Notes under the pieces: generated by a model | Database searches by the model: none | The model's input: the letters and a program-made list of their open reading frames with translations, nothing else | Told to the model about the DNA's origin: nothing | Source: an uncultured Phycisphaerales bacterium | Lineage (GTDB): Bacteria > Planctomycetota > Phycisphaerae > WQYP01 | Assembly (NCBI GenBank): GCA_903845195.1 | Contig: CAIMWO010000053.1 | Location: 1 to 64,000, forward strand | DNA length: 64,000 nucleotides | Direction of reading: 5' to 3' | Translations under genes and position numbers: made by a program | Part shown: piece after piece, positions 48,715-58,976 of the stretch | Layout of the letters: every line of letters begins with the position of its first letter | Numbering within the stretch: the first letter of the stretch is position 1

Positions 48715-49751
48715 CATGGAGTGGTGCAGAGGAAGAGCGTCAGGCCGTCGGTGGCCAGGGAGGTCTCGGCCACGACTTTCAGACCGGCCAGGGTGATGGT
48801 GTTCCGCCAGATGTCGGCGGTCCAAAGAGATTGGCGTGTCAATTGCAGCACAAGTGCCAACTCGGAGGCATAGTAGTTCTTGTCGAACTTGGGGCCGATG
48901 GTGGGCTCGGCCAGCAAGAGGTGGGCATGCGGGAAATTACGGGCAACGCCTGCGAGCGTCTTGATCACGAGATCACGATTGAGGCTCGTCGCCTCGCCGA
49001 GAAAATTGGCGGCCAGGATGCAGTCAATTTCCCGCCAGAGCTGTTGCGAAATGCCCACGCGATCGAACACCTGCTTGGTTTCGGTAAGGGCATCCAGACT
49101 ATTCGCGGTGACGGCAATGAAACGTTTTTCGAGCCCCTGCGTGGTGATGGCGGCGTTGGCCTTGCGGACGAGCGGGCCGTCGGAGCCGACACCCACGCCC
49201 ACAATCTGATTGGAGGCCTTGGCCATGCGGATGAGCAGATCGCCTGAGCCGCAGTCGATGTCGAGCAGATGCGTAAAGCGGTGCTTGACGATCAGTTCTT
49301 CGATGGCGGGATAGACTTCGGGCAGCCAGCGCTGGCTTTGAGCTTCAACAGCAGCTTCAAACCGGCGGGAGTTTCCGGGATGAAGCGTCTTGAGCCGCAC
49401 GAGCAGATGTTCGAGAACGTCCAACACGCCGGAATAGGCGCGGACCATTTCGAGCACGCCATTCTCTTCCATCAGTGCGCGGCCATCGGCGGTGAGAAAC
49501 GCTCGGCCGTCTTTGATTGAGAGAAGTCCGGCCCGCGCGGCGTAGTTGATCAGGGCATCGAGAATCTCCGGCGCCAGGCGCGTGCGATCGGCATAGGCGC
49601 GGGGGTCCAGGCCCTCGGCCGCCACTTCTTCTTCGAGCATGACGTCAAGCACGCCGGCATGTTTGAGCGCCCAATAGGCCTGCAGAGCGACGTGGCCGGA
49701 AACGAGACGCTGGGCGATGTCGCGACCGGGCTTTTTGGGAGAAGAGAACAT
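48714..49751 (-). CDS. SAM-dependent methyltransferase with winged-helix N terminus
   Basis: A 345-residue protein. Residues about 15-105 form a winged-helix dimerisation-like domain (LQAYWALKHAGVLDVM), and the class I methyltransferase fold follows with motif I LLDIDCGSGDLLIRMAK. The plan resembles O-methyltransferases of the hydroxyneurosporene/polyketide group. The substrate is unknown; no biosynthetic cluster surrounds it. Its stop lies within an inverted heptamer repeat. Confidence 0.85.
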   Translation of the reverse strand: MFSSPKKPGRDIAQRLVSGHVALQAYWALKHAGVLDVMLEEEVAAEGLDPRAYADRTRLAPEILDALINYAARAGLLSIKDGRAFLTADGRALMEENGVLEMVRAYSGVLDVLEHLLVRLKTLHPGNSRRFEAAVEAQSQRWLPEVYPAIEELIVKHRFTHLLDIDCGSGDLLIRMAKASNQIVGVGVGSDGPLVRKANAAITTQGLEKRFIAVTANSLDALTETKQVFDRVGISQQLWREIDCILAANFLGEATSLNRDLVIKTLAGVARNFPHAHLLLAEPTIGPKFDKNYYASELALVLQLTRQSLWTADIWRNTITLAGLKVVAETSLATDGLTLFLCTTP

Positions 49752-49951
49752 GACGCCTCGATCTAAGGAACGGTGTGGCGAGCGAATTCACGCAGGATGT
49801 AGGGAAAGTTTCACGGTTCAGGGGCCAAGTTTCAAGAGGAGAAATGCGAGTCGGCAAAAATGGCGCGGCCTTTCATGAGTAGAATGACTGCCGAGCAAGC
49901 GGTTACGATGCGTCGGGAACGCTGGTAACAGCATGCATTGAGGGTGTAGCT

Positions 49952-50728
49952 ATGCGCAAGGCAATGGGATTCGCGTTAGTAATGCTGCCGCTGATGATGT
50001 TGGCGTCGCCAGCTGGCGCTTTGTTTTACCTGCCGGAGAAGACGCTCGAATCGCAGTTGGTTCAGGCGGATACCGTGGTTATCGGGACTATTGCTGAATC
50101 GGACGCGGAAAAGGATCGCGCCACCGTCAACGTACGCGAGATACTGAAGGGCGAGGCAGGGAAGCAGGTAGTGGTCAGCGATATCAGCCTGAGAATTTCC
50201 AAAGATAAGAAGAAAGTGCGATTCAAGAAGGATGATCGGGTGCTGTTGTTTCTGCAAAAAGGACGGGGAGAATCACTGCCTATTAATTTCAGCATGGTCA
50301 TAGAAACCGAAGCGGATGAGCGATCTATGACCGCGTGTATCAAGGAGGTCATGCCTTACGCGGAAGCCCTGGCGAATCTGGAGAATATTAAGAAGGACAT
50401 TGACCAGAAGGCCGTGGCAAAGGCGATCGAGACACTGGGCGCAAGCCGGAATGGCCACACGCAAATCGTTGTCGGTCGATTGATGGGCACCGCATGGGCA
50501 CAGCGAATCAAGCCGGAGCCATTTGTGAAGACCATCGTGGCCGCACTGACAACCGGCCGCACAGAACTCAAACGCGGCGCGATCGCATGGTGTGCGAAAT
50601 TCGAAACGCTGCCGGCGGACGTGCGGACCGCTTTGGAGAGCATTGCAGACAACGGCAAAGACCAGGAAACGGCGAAACAGGCACGAAAGGTCCTTCTCAC
50701 ATTTTCGGCAGCCGCCACGCAAAAATGA
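49952..50728 (+). CDS. hypothetical exported protein
   Basis: A 258-residue protein with a signal peptide (RKAMGFALVMLPLMMLASPAGA). The mature N-terminal half (SQLVQADTVVIGTIAES, VREILKG, DRVLLFLQKG) resembles a beta-barrel domain seen in many exported bacterial proteins of unknown role. The second half is helical and HEAT-like. GAGGG 9 bp upstream supports ATG 49952. A terminator hairpin follows directly. Confidence 0.75.
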   Translation: MRKAMGFALVMLPLMMLASPAGALFYLPEKTLESQLVQADTVVIGTIAESDAEKDRATVNVREILKGEAGKQVVVSDISLRISKDKKKVRFKKDDRVLLFLQKGRGESLPINFSMVIETEADERSMTACIKEVMPYAEALANLENIKKDIDQKAVAKAIETLGASRNGHTQIVVGRLMGTAWAQRIKPEPFVKTIVAALTTGRTELKRGAIAWCAKFETLPADVRTALESIADNGKDQETAKQARKVLLTFSAAATQK

Positions 50729-50755
50729 AGCGGCCCTCCGGGGAAGAGGGCCGCT
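50729..50755. terminator. hairpin between convergent genes
   Basis: AGCGGCCCTC and GAGGGCCGCT pair perfectly around CGGGGAA, starting on the base after the stop codon of the exported-protein gene and ending 28 bp from the metK stop. It is likely bidirectional, although the T-tract is weak. Confidence 0.7.
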
Positions 50756-50782
50756 CTGGGTTTATGGATAGTCGCTTACCGA

Positions 50783-52030
<1,248 letters not shown>

Positions 52031-52237
52031 GTGAATCCTCGCTTTTGAACAAGAAAACCGGTGAGTCCACCAACACGCGGACCCAGTGAAAATTGGATCA
52101 TGAAGTGTAGTGAATAGCGGGGGAAATGCAATACGCGGCGAGCCCGGCTCCGGTTATCGGGCCTGTGTGGTTTGACCAATCCAAGCCTTTGCCAATAATG
52201 ACCGGGCTGATGAAGTGGCCCACAGAGCAGTGAACGC

Positions 52238-53395
52238 ATGATACCCATCCCCATAGGCACCGATCGCCCGCGGCGGCAATTTCCGTGGATGAACGCGCTG
52301 CTGATCACGGCGAATGTGGTCATTTACCTCGGCAGCCACCAGACGTCGGGCGGCCTGGCGCCGGGCTGGGAAAAATTCATGCTCTATCCGCTGCACCCGC
52401 AATTGCAGCAATTCATCACCTACCAATTCCTGCACGCAAGTCTGGCGCACATTGGCTTCAACATGCTGTTCCTGTATGTCTTCGGGAACAACCTCAATGA
52501 AAAACTCGGTCACGCCGGGTACCTGGTCTTTTACCTGACCGGTGGAATTCTCGCGGGATGTGGGCAGGTGCTCACATCAAACGTGCCGACGCTGGGCGCC
52601 AGCGGTTCGATCTCCGCGGTGACGGGCATGTTCTTCATTCTGCTGCCCCGCACGCATGTGCGCATGCTGATCTGGTTCATTGTTTACGTCGACGTGTGGG
52701 AAATACCGTCGATGTATTTCATCTTGTTCAAGGTGGGGCAGGACATCGTCGAACCGCTGCTGGGCGGATCCAATGTCGCGCATGCCGCCCATCTTTCCGG
52801 CACGGCCACGGGCTTTGTGCTGGGGCTCCTGCTGCTGCTGACCGGCCTGGTGCAGCGCGATCAATATGATCTGCTGGCGATGATCAACCGCTGGCGGCGC
52901 AGGCGCGAATACGAATCGATCGTGGCTGGCGGATACAACCCTTTCGGAGCCGGCGGACGCGTGCTGGGCGGAACCAACGCACCGGCCAAGCCGGAAGATC
53001 CGCGGGTTGGGGCGCTGCGGGCCGAAATCGAAACGCTTTTGCAGGGCCACGAGCTTGGCAAGGCCGTCGCGAAATACCTCGAATTGCGGAACATCGATCC
53101 CTACCAGGTCCTGCCGATGCAGGGGCAATTGGATGTGGCGAATCAGCTCATGTCCGACGGGCAGTACGTAGAAGCGGCCGGCGCGTACGAGGATTTTTTG
53201 CGCGTTCACGGCAGTTCGCCACAGGCCGAGCAGGTGACGCTGGTCCTGGGCATCATCTACGCCAAGTATTGGGAGAACCGTCCGCGAGCGCTGGAACTGC
53301 TGAAAACCGCAGCGGAAAAGATGCACGATGCGGGACTGCGGCAGTTGGCGCAGGACGAACTCAAATGTCTGGAAGCAGAGGCCGGTGGGCGGTAG
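52238..53395 (+). CDS. rhomboid family intramembrane protease with TPR-like C terminus
   Basis: A 385-residue protein. Six or seven membrane helices fill residues about 18-220, with the catalytic Ser in GASGSIS and His in HAAHLSG; YQFLHASLAHIGFNMLFLYVFG is the usual first-loop block (split around the HxxxN signature). Rhomboids cut membrane proteins within the bilayer. Residues 265-385 are a cytoplasmic helical TPR-like tail (AAGAYEDFLRVHGSSPQAEQ) that may select substrates. tRNA-Pro follows. Confidence 0.92.
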   Translation: MIPIPIGTDRPRRQFPWMNALLITANVVIYLGSHQTSGGLAPGWEKFMLYPLHPQLQQFITYQFLHASLAHIGFNMLFLYVFGNNLNEKLGHAGYLVFYLTGGILAGCGQVLTSNVPTLGASGSISAVTGMFFILLPRTHVRMLIWFIVYVDVWEIPSMYFILFKVGQDIVEPLLGGSNVAHAAHLSGTATGFVLGLLLLLTGLVQRDQYDLLAMINRWRRRREYESIVAGGYNPFGAGGRVLGGTNAPAKPEDPRVGALRAEIETLLQGHELGKAVAKYLELRNIDPYQVLPMQGQLDVANQLMSDGQYVEAAGAYEDFLRVHGSSPQAEQVTLVLGIIYAKYWENRPRALELLKTAAEKMHDAGLRQLAQDELKCLEAEAGGR

Positions 53396-53492
53396 CTTTT
53401 TGAAGTGGCGCCATCACGGTCTCGCCGCACCGCTTCGCACAGACTCGGGCGTCTGATATAGTGGTTCGTTCGCGGGGATGGGGTGGATTGTA

Positions 53493-53567
53493 CGGGGCGT
53501 AGCTCAGCCTGGTTAGAGCGCCTGGTTTGGGACCAGGAAGTCGGAGGTTCGAATCCTCTCGCCCCGA
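53493..53567 (+). tRNA. tRNA-Pro (TGG)
   Basis: The 75-nt cloverleaf folds well: acceptor CGGGGCG with CGCCCCG, D stem GCTC/GAGC, anticodon stem CCTGG/CCAGG with loop TTTGGGA (anticodon TGG, proline), T stem GGAGG/CCTCT with TTCGAAT and discriminator A. The 3' CCA is not encoded (TGT follows). It stands alone after the rhomboid gene. Confidence 0.96.
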
Positions 53568-54076
53568 TGTACATTTCCTGCCGAGTCCCCTTCCTGACCG
53601 GGGCTCGCAGGAAACACGAGCCCGGGTGATGCTGAATCACCCATCACGGCAGCCGACGAGGCTGCCGTGTTTATTGGGATCTTGACGGTTTTTCTGTCCG
53701 TTGATCCCTCATAAGTCTTTGGCGGCGATGGTGCGTTGCCAATAGTAGCTATCCTTGAAATGAGCTATCTGATAACCCGCGTGCCTCGGCGAACGTCGAG
53801 TTTGGGCGACAGGTCCGATCTGAGACGGTGCTTCCCTCGCGCCAAACAGAAACCGCGTCGTCTGAGTACCGCCGAGATAGTTGCTGGAGAAGAAATTTTC
53901 CAGGGAGGCGAAGAAGTTGGTGAACCGGCTGAATAAACCCAATGCGCCTGGATATTCGCGCGGGGTGAGCTTGATGGCGATGTTGAGACGGGAGGGTTAG
54001 AGTACAGATGAATATCCTGCCAAATGTAGAGTCCGCTGAAGCGAGCCCTACAAGAGGTCGCCTTGGGAAATGAGTG
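53568..54076. other. intergenic region after tRNA-Pro
   Basis: This 509-bp gap holds two hairpins near the tRNA (53624-53642, GGGTGAT/ATCACCC; and the terminator at 53645). From about 53700 to 54066 I see no convincing gene: a 77-codon minus-strand frame (53709-53942, TTG start) has no ribosome site and no recognisable family. Two copies of the 7-bp unit ATGAGTG (54070-54083) overlap the next start codon. Confidence 0.55.
53645..53669 (+). terminator. Rho-independent terminator after tRNA-Pro
   Basis: CACGGCAGCC and GGCTGCCGTG form a 10-bp stem around GACGA, followed by TTTATT. It is well placed to end the tRNA transcript 78 bp downstream of the tRNA. Confidence 0.75.
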
Positions 54077-55303
54077 ATGAGTGAAAAGTCTGGATATAAC
54101 TGGATCGTGTCGCAGATCGGGGCGCGGCAGCACTATGCGGTGCCGCGGGCGTTTCAGTTGCATGGTCGGCTGGAGGTTTTTTATACGGAATTGTGGTGCA
54201 GGTGGGGGGCTTCGCTGCTGAAACGAGGGCCCAAGGCATTGCGGGCTTTTGCGGGGCGGCATCATGCAGACTTGCCTTCGAGCAAAGTGGTGGCGTTCAA
54301 CTGGCATTCTCTGACGAGGAGACACGCGAGTGCGGGGAGCACGGAGGAGGAATTTCTGGAGCACAAGAAGATCGGAGAGGAATTCGCGGGGTTGGTAAAT
54401 CGATCGCTGGAGCGAAAGCAACTCGATCCGATGCGCGATGTCTTTTTCGGATTCGATACGGGGTGCCTGGAGACGATCCGGATGTTCAAGGAGCGGGGAC
54501 ACGTGACGATCGTGGACCAGATCGACCCGGGGCGGGTGGAGGAGGAGATCGTTGTCGCCGAGTCGCGGAAATGGGCCGGGTGGCAGAAGGTTCCGGGGAG
54601 GATTCCGGATGCATACTATCAGAGACTGTCTGCCGAGTGGGAGGAGGCGTCGCTGGTGCTGGTCAATTCGCAGTGGACGCGTCAGGCGCTGGTGAAACAG
54701 GGGGTGAAGGATGGGAAGATCATCGTGGTGCCGCAAGCGTTCGAGGCGCAGGGGGAAGAGGCGACGATCAAGCACAATCCCGATCGGGCTCTGACGGTTC
54801 TGTGGATTGGGAGCGTCATTTTGCGGAAGGGGATCCAGTATTTGATCGAGGCGGCCAGGGAATTGAAGGATGAGAATGTGAAGTTCGTGATCGCAGGACC
54901 GGTGGGGATTTCGCCGGAGGCCGTGGCGACAGCGCCGGCCAACATGCAGTTTCTCGGACGCGTGACGCGGAACCAGACAGCGGAGTTGTACCGGGAGGGC
55001 GATGTGTTTGTATTGCCGACGCTATCGGACGGGTTTGCGATGACGCAATTGGAGGCGATGGCGCGGGCCATGCCGGTAATCACGACACCGAACTGCGGGG
55101 AGGTGGTGACGGATGGGTTGGATGGACTGATCGTGCCGGCATGCGATTCCAGGGAATTGGCGAGGGCGATCGGGCGTTTGGCCGGGGATCGGAAGCTTCT
55201 GGCAGAGATGTCCAGAGCGGCGGTGGAAAAATCGACGCGGTTTTCGCTCAAGGTTTACTGCCAACGTGTAGAGGCGGCGGTAGGATCGTTACGGGGCGAT
55301 TAA
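54077..55303 (+). CDS. GT4-type glycosyltransferase
   Basis: A 408-residue glycosyltransferase of the GT-B fold. The C-terminal half is a group 1 domain: GSVILRKGIQYLIEA, FLGRVTRNQTAELYREGDVFVLPTLSDGFA (in two blocks) and the nucleotide-sugar motif EAMARAMPVITT. The N-terminal acceptor domain (HYAVPRAFQLHGRL) is less conserved. It probably adds a sugar to a cell-surface polysaccharide or lipid, but no polysaccharide genes adjoin it. ATG 54077 is preferred over GTG 54074. The coding strand is strongly G-rich. Confidence 0.88.
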   Translation: MSEKSGYNWIVSQIGARQHYAVPRAFQLHGRLEVFYTELWCRWGASLLKRGPKALRAFAGRHHADLPSSKVVAFNWHSLTRRHASAGSTEEEFLEHKKIGEEFAGLVNRSLERKQLDPMRDVFFGFDTGCLETIRMFKERGHVTIVDQIDPGRVEEEIVVAESRKWAGWQKVPGRIPDAYYQRLSAEWEEASLVLVNSQWTRQALVKQGVKDGKIIVVPQAFEAQGEEATIKHNPDRALTVLWIGSVILRKGIQYLIEAARELKDENVKFVIAGPVGISPEAVATAPANMQFLGRVTRNQTAELYREGDVFVLPTLSDGFAMTQLEAMARAMPVITTPNCGEVVTDGLDGLIVPACDSRELARAIGRLAGDRKLLAEMSRAAVEKSTRFSLKVYCQRVEAAVGSLRGD

Positions 55304-55614
55304 TCCCGGATAGCAGAAAGACGGCGTTCCATTTTTTCAAATGGAACAGAGGTGTTTCTCAACAACAGCATACTGAGCCGGTAAGGGGAACCAGCAGAAG
55401 ATATACCGGTCAGTCAGCGATTGGACGCCGGCGCGGCGCCTAACACTGCGATCATATCTCCTGTAAAATAGATGGGTTGTGAGAATGCTCGCAGATATAT
55501 CAACTGCCCTGAGATCTCGTTAGGAAATGTCCATCGGCGGTCGCCCCGATATTCTTCTATCCACTCGTCACGTTGTCTCCAACTGCCATCCTGCTGCTTC
55601 TTTCCCTGCTTCGC
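55304..55614. other. intergenic region between GT4 and DUF1566 genes
   Basis: A 311-bp gap between convergent genes. It holds a hairpin (GTTCCATTT at 55326-55334 with AAATGGAAC at 55339-55347) 23 bp after the GT4 stop, which could terminate that transcript. I see nothing else. Confidence 0.55.
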
Positions 55615-57018
55615 TCAGGGCGAAACATTGCGCACTAACCGCACATAGTTGAGAATCCGAATCACATCGCCCTGCGGGCCGCGGCCGTGCGGGAAGTCGG
55701 CGGCATCACCGGTCTTGGGATCGCTGCGCTGGGCGCCGGCGCCGTGGACGTCGACAAAGTGGTAATCACTAGAGCCCGCTTGCCGTGTGGAGGATGTTCT
55801 GCCTGGGTTCGGAGGGCCTTCTTCGGGCGGTCCGTCCATTCCGGGGCCACTCGGGCCCGGACCCATTGGGCCTGAAGGCGGGCGAGGATCTGGAAAACCG
55901 CTACCGGCGGGCCGCGGTGACATCCAACCTGACGCTCGGCCGAAAGCCATGTATGACGCCGCCCCGCCGCCGGTGAATCCGGCATGCGTCGTTGAGGACC
56001 AGTAATACGGAAAATCGGCCTGACCTGCTTCATTGGTGATTGCGGTGCAATTGAACAGCGGATCGATCGCAGCGGATTTCGTCTTGTCCGGCGAGCGCGT
56101 GTAATCCAGAATACTTTGCAGTTCCTTGATGTTCGGCACGCGCCAGTCGGCATGGCCCAGATATTTCTCGGCATTTTTCTTCTGCGCCCAGGCCAGCGCC
56201 TCCTGCCAGTTCATGCCTTTGCCGCTGTCGGCTTTGGACCACATCAAGCCCGTGGCGCGGTCGGTGATGGTGCCGTCATTGTTATCGTGGAAATCATTCT
56301 TGCCGTAGCTGGTGTTGCCGCGGACGCATAGCACGTAGAACGTTTTTTCTCCCCTGCCGGGCATGATCGTGCCGTAACCCTTGATGCGGCCGTCGGCAAA
56401 ATTGACGCCAAACATCTGGTCCCGATGCCCCACATAGCCGGTGCTGGTGGCCCACTGCGAATCAATGGTGCGTTCGCCGGCACGAGCATCACCATAGGCG
56501 AACTTGAAGAACTTCGTATCGATGAAGGGCGTCAAACGCGAAGTGTCCGCGGCGTTGGGGCCGCTCACGTCGACGCCGCTGAACTGGATCAGCGAATAGA
56601 GTTCCTTGATCGTCGGCAACCGCCAATCGCTGAATCCTGCGAACTTGGCGGCGTTGAGTTTGGCGGGCTGAGCCTGGGCCTGGGTCCAGGTCAACTTGTC
56701 TGCGGAGCCGAGCTGTCCGTCGCCATTCGTGTCCGCAGTGCGTTGCCACGTCAGACCTGTGTTGTTGTCGTAGACGGTCAGGCCATTGTCGGGCAGTGTG
56801 TAGCTGGAGGGGTGATGTGGAAACTGGGCGTCTTGACCGTAGAAGGGTAAGCCCGGTTTCGGCGGAGCGATTTCGTGGCGATTGTCATAGCACTTCGTCT
56901 GGCCGGTATCAACGATCGTATAGGGCAACACGGCGCCCGTCGGCGTTGCCGGCGTGTCCGCGGTTGCCGGACCTGCGATTGCCCATGCCGCCATTATCAA
57001 GATCATGCCGCAGCGCAT
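55615..57018 (-). CDS. exported DUF1566 (Lcl_C) protein with Pro/Gly-rich insert
   Basis: A 467-residue protein with a signal peptide (RCGMILIMAAWAIAGPATA) and two DUF1566 domains, each marked by NGLTVYDNNTGLTWQR or ATGLMWSK, then the SDWRLPTIKEL or ADWRVPNIKEL block. DUF1566 folds like a C-type lectin and is common in exported proteins. The second domain is interrupted by about 45 residues rich in Pro, Gly and Ser (PDPRPPSGPMGPGPSGP). ATG 57018 has AAAGGAG upstream. It may bind carbohydrate or serve in surface attachment; unproven. Confidence 0.85.
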   Translation of the reverse strand: MRCGMILIMAAWAIAGPATADTPATPTGAVLPYTIVDTGQTKCYDNRHEIAPPKPGLPFYGQDAQFPHHPSSYTLPDNGLTVYDNNTGLTWQRTADTNGDGQLGSADKLTWTQAQAQPAKLNAAKFAGFSDWRLPTIKELYSLIQFSGVDVSGPNAADTSRLTPFIDTKFFKFAYGDARAGERTIDSQWATSTGYVGHRDQMFGVNFADGRIKGYGTIMPGRGEKTFYVLCVRGNTSYGKNDFHDNNDGTITDRATGLMWSKADSGKGMNWQEALAWAQKKNAEKYLGHADWRVPNIKELQSILDYTRSPDKTKSAAIDPLFNCTAITNEAGQADFPYYWSSTTHAGFTGGGAASYMAFGRASGWMSPRPAGSGFPDPRPPSGPMGPGPSGPGMDGPPEEGPPNPGRTSSTRQAGSSDYHFVDVHGAGAQRSDPKTGDAADFPHGRGPQGDVIRILNYVRLVRNVSP

Positions 57019-57168
57019 TGTGGCTCCTTTCAGATAGTCCTGTGCGGGTTCATTCAGACAATGCCGCCAATCGAGCATTGGTAACCACTTGCATCATAAA
57101 TTGGACACCTTCATTGCGGCACGATCACGCGTGCCGCAGGGTTCGTCAATGGATACAATCAGGCAACT

Positions 57169-57912
57169 ATGAAAAGCCGTTTTGGTGGATTTCCCCGGCA
57201 GATGCCGACGTTCTTCCGCGAGTTGGAGCGTAACAACAGCCGCGACTGGTTTGCTCCGCGCAAAGAGCTATTCGAGTCGCACGTCCGTACGCCGATGATC
57301 GAGCTGGTCACGCTGCTCAATGAGCGTCTTCGGAGCTTTGCGACCGAACATGTGGCCGAGGAACCGGCCAAGCTCATCTACCGAGTTTATCGCGATACTC
57401 GTTTTTCCAAGGACAAAACTCCTTACAAGACGCACATAGGCGCCACCTTCGCCCACAAGATACTCCCCCGCCACGGCGGCGCCGGGTTCTACTTTGAGGT
57501 ATCCCACAAATACGTAGGCATCGCGGGCGGTGTTTACATGCCGGGTCCCGAGGAACTCCAGGCGATTCGTGCAGCCATCGCCGCGACACCCGGAAAATTC
57601 CTGAAACTGATCGAGAACCCAAAGACGCAAAAACTCCTCGGACCGCTGCAGGGCGAACGTCTCAAGCGACTCCCAAAACCCTGGCAGTCGCACGCCGACT
57701 CACCGGTGGCCGAATACCTGAAACTCAAGCAGATCTACTGGTACGTGGAACTCCCGGCGGCACTGGCGCTCACGCCGCGGCTGCCAGGGGTGCTGCTCCG
57801 CTACTTCCAGGCGATGACCGATGGCTTGGCGTGGTTCAATCATGCGCTCCTGGCGGATCGGCGCAAGCGCGACGTCGAAACCCGACCGGTGCGCCCCGCT
57901 CCCATGTGGTGA
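57169..57912 (+). CDS. DUF2461 family protein
   Basis: A 247-residue cytoplasmic protein of the widespread DUF2461 (TIGR02453) family. RVYRDTRFSKDKTPYKTHIG and AGFYFEVS are its conserved signature, with FLRELERNNSRDWF-type start (FFRELERNNSRDWF). Function is unknown. The start ATG 57169 has only AGG upstream. Confidence 0.92.
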   Translation: MKSRFGGFPRQMPTFFRELERNNSRDWFAPRKELFESHVRTPMIELVTLLNERLRSFATEHVAEEPAKLIYRVYRDTRFSKDKTPYKTHIGATFAHKILPRHGGAGFYFEVSHKYVGIAGGVYMPGPEELQAIRAAIAATPGKFLKLIENPKTQKLLGPLQGERLKRLPKPWQSHADSPVAEYLKLKQIYWYVELPAALALTPRLPGVLLRYFQAMTDGLAWFNHALLADRRKRDVETRPVRPAPMW

Positions 57913-58041
57913 TCAGGAAGTGCCGAAAGCGCCTTCCTCGCCCTGTGACGATTACAGCTTGCTTGCCGCAAAGATCGCATCCGTCGTAAGATCAGCGTCC
58001 TGTGAGCAGCCAAACCGCAGCATTGGAAAACACGGGTACAC

Positions 58042-58969
58042 ATGGATAGCGATCGACATTACTTAGGATTGGACGTTGGCGGCACGAAGTGCGCGGCACT
58101 GATCGGCAATGCCGAAGGTAAGGTACTGTCGCGCACGGAATGGCGATCTGATGCTCAACGCGGGCCCGGGCCGATGATCGATGATCTATGCCGGCATACG
58201 TTAGACCTGATCGCCAAAGCCGGCACAAAGCCGGTCCGTGGCGGCGTGTCGATCGGCGGGCCGCTCGACGCGGAAAAGGGGATCATCTATTCGCCGCCGA
58301 ATCTTCCCGGGTGGGATGCGATCCCGCTGCGGGACCAGTTGTCGCGCCGTTTGGAAATGCCGATGTTCATCGCCCACGATGGCGGCGCCTGCGCCCTGGC
58401 GGAGACCTGGTGGGGCGCAGGGAGGGGTTCGCGGCGCGTCGTCTATCTGACCTGTGGCACAGGATTTGGCATGGGCTTCGTCTGCGATGGCAAAGTCTAT
58501 TACGGAAGCCGCGGCCAAAGCGTGGAAATCGGGCACGTACGCTACCGGGAAGAGGGCCCAGACGCCTACGGCAAGCCCGGCTGCTTCGAAGGATTTTGCG
58601 CCGGCGGCAGCCTGGGACGACTGGCCGCGTGGCGCTTCCCCCAGCGATGGAAGGATCGCCCCCCCCACTTCCGAAGAAGTCTCCGGACTGGCCCAAAGCG
58701 GCGATCGCGATGCACAGGAGATCATCGATCTGAACGCCCGCGGCGTGGGCGACGCGTGTGCCATGCTCGGCGACATGCTCTCGCCGGATGTGATCCTGCT
58801 GGGAAGCCTGGCACGTTACCTGGGGATGAGTTGGATTGAAAAAATTCGCGCGCGATTTGCCGCGGAATGCCTGGCATCCAATGCCAAATCCTGCCGAATC
58901 GAACCCGCGGGATTGGGCGAGCGTCTGCAGGATTGCTCGGCGCTGGTCGTGGCGGTCGCGGGGGAATAA
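58042..58969 (+). pseudogene. ROK family sugar kinase, frameshifted at a C8 run
   Basis: The first frame encodes the N-terminal ROK domain (YLGLDVGGTKCAALIG, then AHDGGACALAE and CGTGFGMGF) to about residue 206. There, eight consecutive C (58659-58666) shift the reading; the rest of the protein (SEEVSGLAQSGDRDAQEI, then SPDVILLGSLARY) continues in the next frame to 58969. Removing one C restores a normal ROK kinase of about 308 residues. The ROK zinc motif is reduced (AYGKPGC instead of CxCGxxGC). It could be a sequencing slip, a phase-variable switch or a real break. The FAD oxidoreductase gene ends 7 bp away, convergent. Confidence 0.88.
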
Positions 58970-58976
58970 CCCGCCA

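Noticed and set aside
52031-52237. SAM riboswitch upstream of metK
   Set aside because: No SAM-I, -II or -IV core could be recognised in the 207-bp leader; a covariance search would settle it.
53709-53942. A 77-codon minus-strand gene
   Set aside because: TTG start, no ribosome site, and no recognisable composition or family.
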